From Flavobacterium silvaticum (GTDB lineage: Bacteria; Bacteroidota; Bacteroidia; Flavobacteriales; Flavobacteriaceae), in the NCBI RefSeq assembly GCF_012911565.1, contig NZ_JAAMPU010000104.1, forward strand, positions 179,608 through 243,607: DNA of 64,000 nt. Direction: 5' to 3'. The notes under the pieces are model-generated. The model ran no database searches. It saw only the letters and a program-made list of their open reading frames with translations, and was not told the origin of the DNA. The position numbers and the translations under genes were made by a program. Positions 63,120 through 64,000 of the stretch are shown in pieces. The stretch's first letter is position 1. Every line of letters starts with the position of its first letter.

Positions 63120-63737
63120 ATGCAGCGTAACTATTATTCTTTCGTTTTCCGGCCTTCTCAGGAGGTGATGGATAATGTTGCGGATATGAGGAGTAAATTA
63201 GGTGATACAGGCAAGAATCAAAACGATTCGGAAGCCAGCGTAGGGATAATGGAATTTGAGGCTAACGAAAGTGAATTGCCGTATTTTAAGGAATATGCTG
63301 CGAAATTTGCTTCTGTTTGTACTTCTCAAACAGTGGAATTTACAAGTCTCGATGCGATTTCACCATCTCCAGGACGGGATAATGGCGTGCTTTATTTTGC
63401 GGCATCCAAGTCAAACCAGCCTTATTTTCGTTCCATGATGGATGCGTTTTACGCCGATTTTCCCATGAAGGATCAAATTTGGGCGTATCTCTCGCAAAAA
63501 CCATATATCACTTTAGCCCGCGGCCTTTCCAAGAACAGACTGCTTACAGCTAAAAATTACTTTACAGGTATAAGATCCCTCAAGTTGCGTTTCGAGTGTG
63601 GTAGCATTACGCTTCGGCAATTTGACCCGGCCACCCAACAATTCCTGATTCTTCAGGACTATGTTTTTGGAATGTCTCCGCAGGTTGTGCCTTCATCTGT
63701 ATCAGGCAATATTATTTCCGCTTCCGGAAAACTTTAA
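63120..63737 (+). CDS. Degenerate 2H-phosphoesterase-like protein
   Basis: 205 residues from ATG 63120 (MQRNYYSFVFRPSQEVMDNV); in-frame sequence upstream to 63042 is Cys-rich and unlike a protein start. The fold pattern resembles 2'-5' RNA ligase/2H phosphoesterases (two-lobed, with a PYITLARGLSKNRL strand), but the two catalytic HxT/S motifs are not intact: the second reads YIT and the first has no histidine. It is probably a binding protein rather than an enzyme, or a different fold altogether. No neighbours on the same strand. Confidence 0.65.
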   Translation: MQRNYYSFVFRPSQEVMDNVADMRSKLGDTGKNQNDSEASVGIMEFEANESELPYFKEYAAKFASVCTSQTVEFTSLDAISPSPGRDNGVLYFAASKSNQPYFRSMMDAFYADFPMKDQIWAYLSQKPYITLARGLSKNRLLTAKNYFTGIRSLKLRFECGSITLRQFDPATQQFLILQDYVFGMSPQVVPSSVSGNIISASGKL

Positions 63738-63930
63738 TCTTTACATATTATATAAGTAGGTTTATGTCTTGCCGCTCGGAGCATAACCTTCCATTGGGTT
63801 TTGTGCTCCCGGGTTATGCGTCTTGGTCCTCACGCAGGTGCGCCGTCCGGCAACCGGAAAAAAAATCCCTGTCCAACGCACGAGTTCCCAGGTCCTTACG
63901 GAAAAGGGGAAAAAACTTTTGGGAAAAGGC

Positions 63931-63960
63931 TTGGAAAAGTAAAAAAGGGGGCTACCTTTG
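63931..63960 (+). promoter_or_regulatory. Strong outward promoter, possibly of an rRNA operon
   Basis: TTG (63931-63933), 19 bases, TACCTTTG (63953-63960), then CACCCGCTAA. It is an excellent match to the consensus, preceded by an A-rich tract. Nothing is encoded between it and the window end. The preceding 63738-63930 region is GC-richer and holds a hairpin GCATAACC/GGGTTATGC, with no supported gene. In flavobacteria this form of promoter often precedes rRNA or tRNA operons; that is inference here. Confidence 0.6.
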
Positions 63961-64000
63961 CACCCGCTAAAGCAGCAGGCTCTTATATATTCTGATGGTT

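Noticed and set aside
63764..63970. 68-codon frame near the right edge
   Set aside because: It runs through the hairpin and the outward promoter, is basic and low in complexity, and has no credible start context.

Overview
This 64 kb window is a chromosomal segment of a member of the Bacteroidetes, most likely Flavobacteriaceae and probably Flavobacterium or a close relative. The evidence is promoters of the Bacteroidetes type (TTG, about 19-21 bases, TAnnTTTG), no clear Shine-Dalgarno dependence, type IX secretion C-terminal domains on secreted proteins, a split transketolase, membrane-bound AraC regulators, and the order thrS-infC-rpmI-rplT. There is no phage, IS element, CRISPR array or plasmid gene. 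Most of the window is housekeeping and moderate-copy accessory genes.

Layout. 1-6.6 kb: the start of a DUF72 gene, a hybrid histidine kinase with 7TMR-DISM sensor, an NAD(P)-binding protein coupled to a large AsmA-like protein. 6.7-11.6 kb: a TetR regulator and a FabF-type ketosynthase sharing an operator, then a TPR/LuxR-type regulator and a T9SS-secreted protein whose promoters share a direct-repeat site. 11.6-14 kb: a Crp-like regulator, a small membrane protein, a repeat-rich gene desert, tRNA-Leu and two tRNA-Lys. 14-18.6 kb: aroK, a phosphoribosyltransferase and an S4 protein, an FKBP-like lipoprotein, and transketolase in two subunits. 18.7-25.7 kb: an orphan 186-aa protein preceded by a possible 45-residue peptide gene, hutG-hutF (histidine breakdown), a His/Met-rich outer-membrane protein, a secreted propeller-like protein, and SRPBCC and VOC proteins. 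25.8-34.6 kb: a 2009-residue T9SS protein with MopE repeats and two tandem membrane AraC regulators. 34.7-41.2 kb: tgt, LptF-type permease, a DMT exporter, accA, dnaB. 41.4-49 kb: an aspartate/cyanophycin block (secreted GATase-like protein, isoaspartyl peptidase, cyanophycinase, cyanophycin synthetase) and an acyltransferase. 49-56.7 kb: DPP-IV peptidase, two SDRs with an AraC regulator, AhpD-like and Crp-like genes, and a quinone oxidoreductase facing an HxlR regulator. 56.9-60.1 kb: rplT, rpmI, infC, thrS. 60.5-64 kb: an ECF sigma factor, a putative anti-sigma protein and a beta-barrel protein, a degenerate 2H-type protein, and a strong outward promoter that may drive an rRNA operon outside the window.

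The most interesting new signals are non-coding. Two promoters (for the TPR/LuxR regulator and the adjacent T9SS protein) carry the same double TTGTYYACC direct repeat at exactly the same distance from the -7 box. A matched pair of TetR operators brackets tetR. A four-copy dispersed repeat has conserved ends and copy-specific hairpin hearts, and a second repeat family of about 140 bp has two copies. An array of hairpin modules next to tRNA-Leu contains a copy of the tRNA 3' end. infC appears to start with ATA. All functional names rest on reading the protein sequences by eye; no database search was possible.
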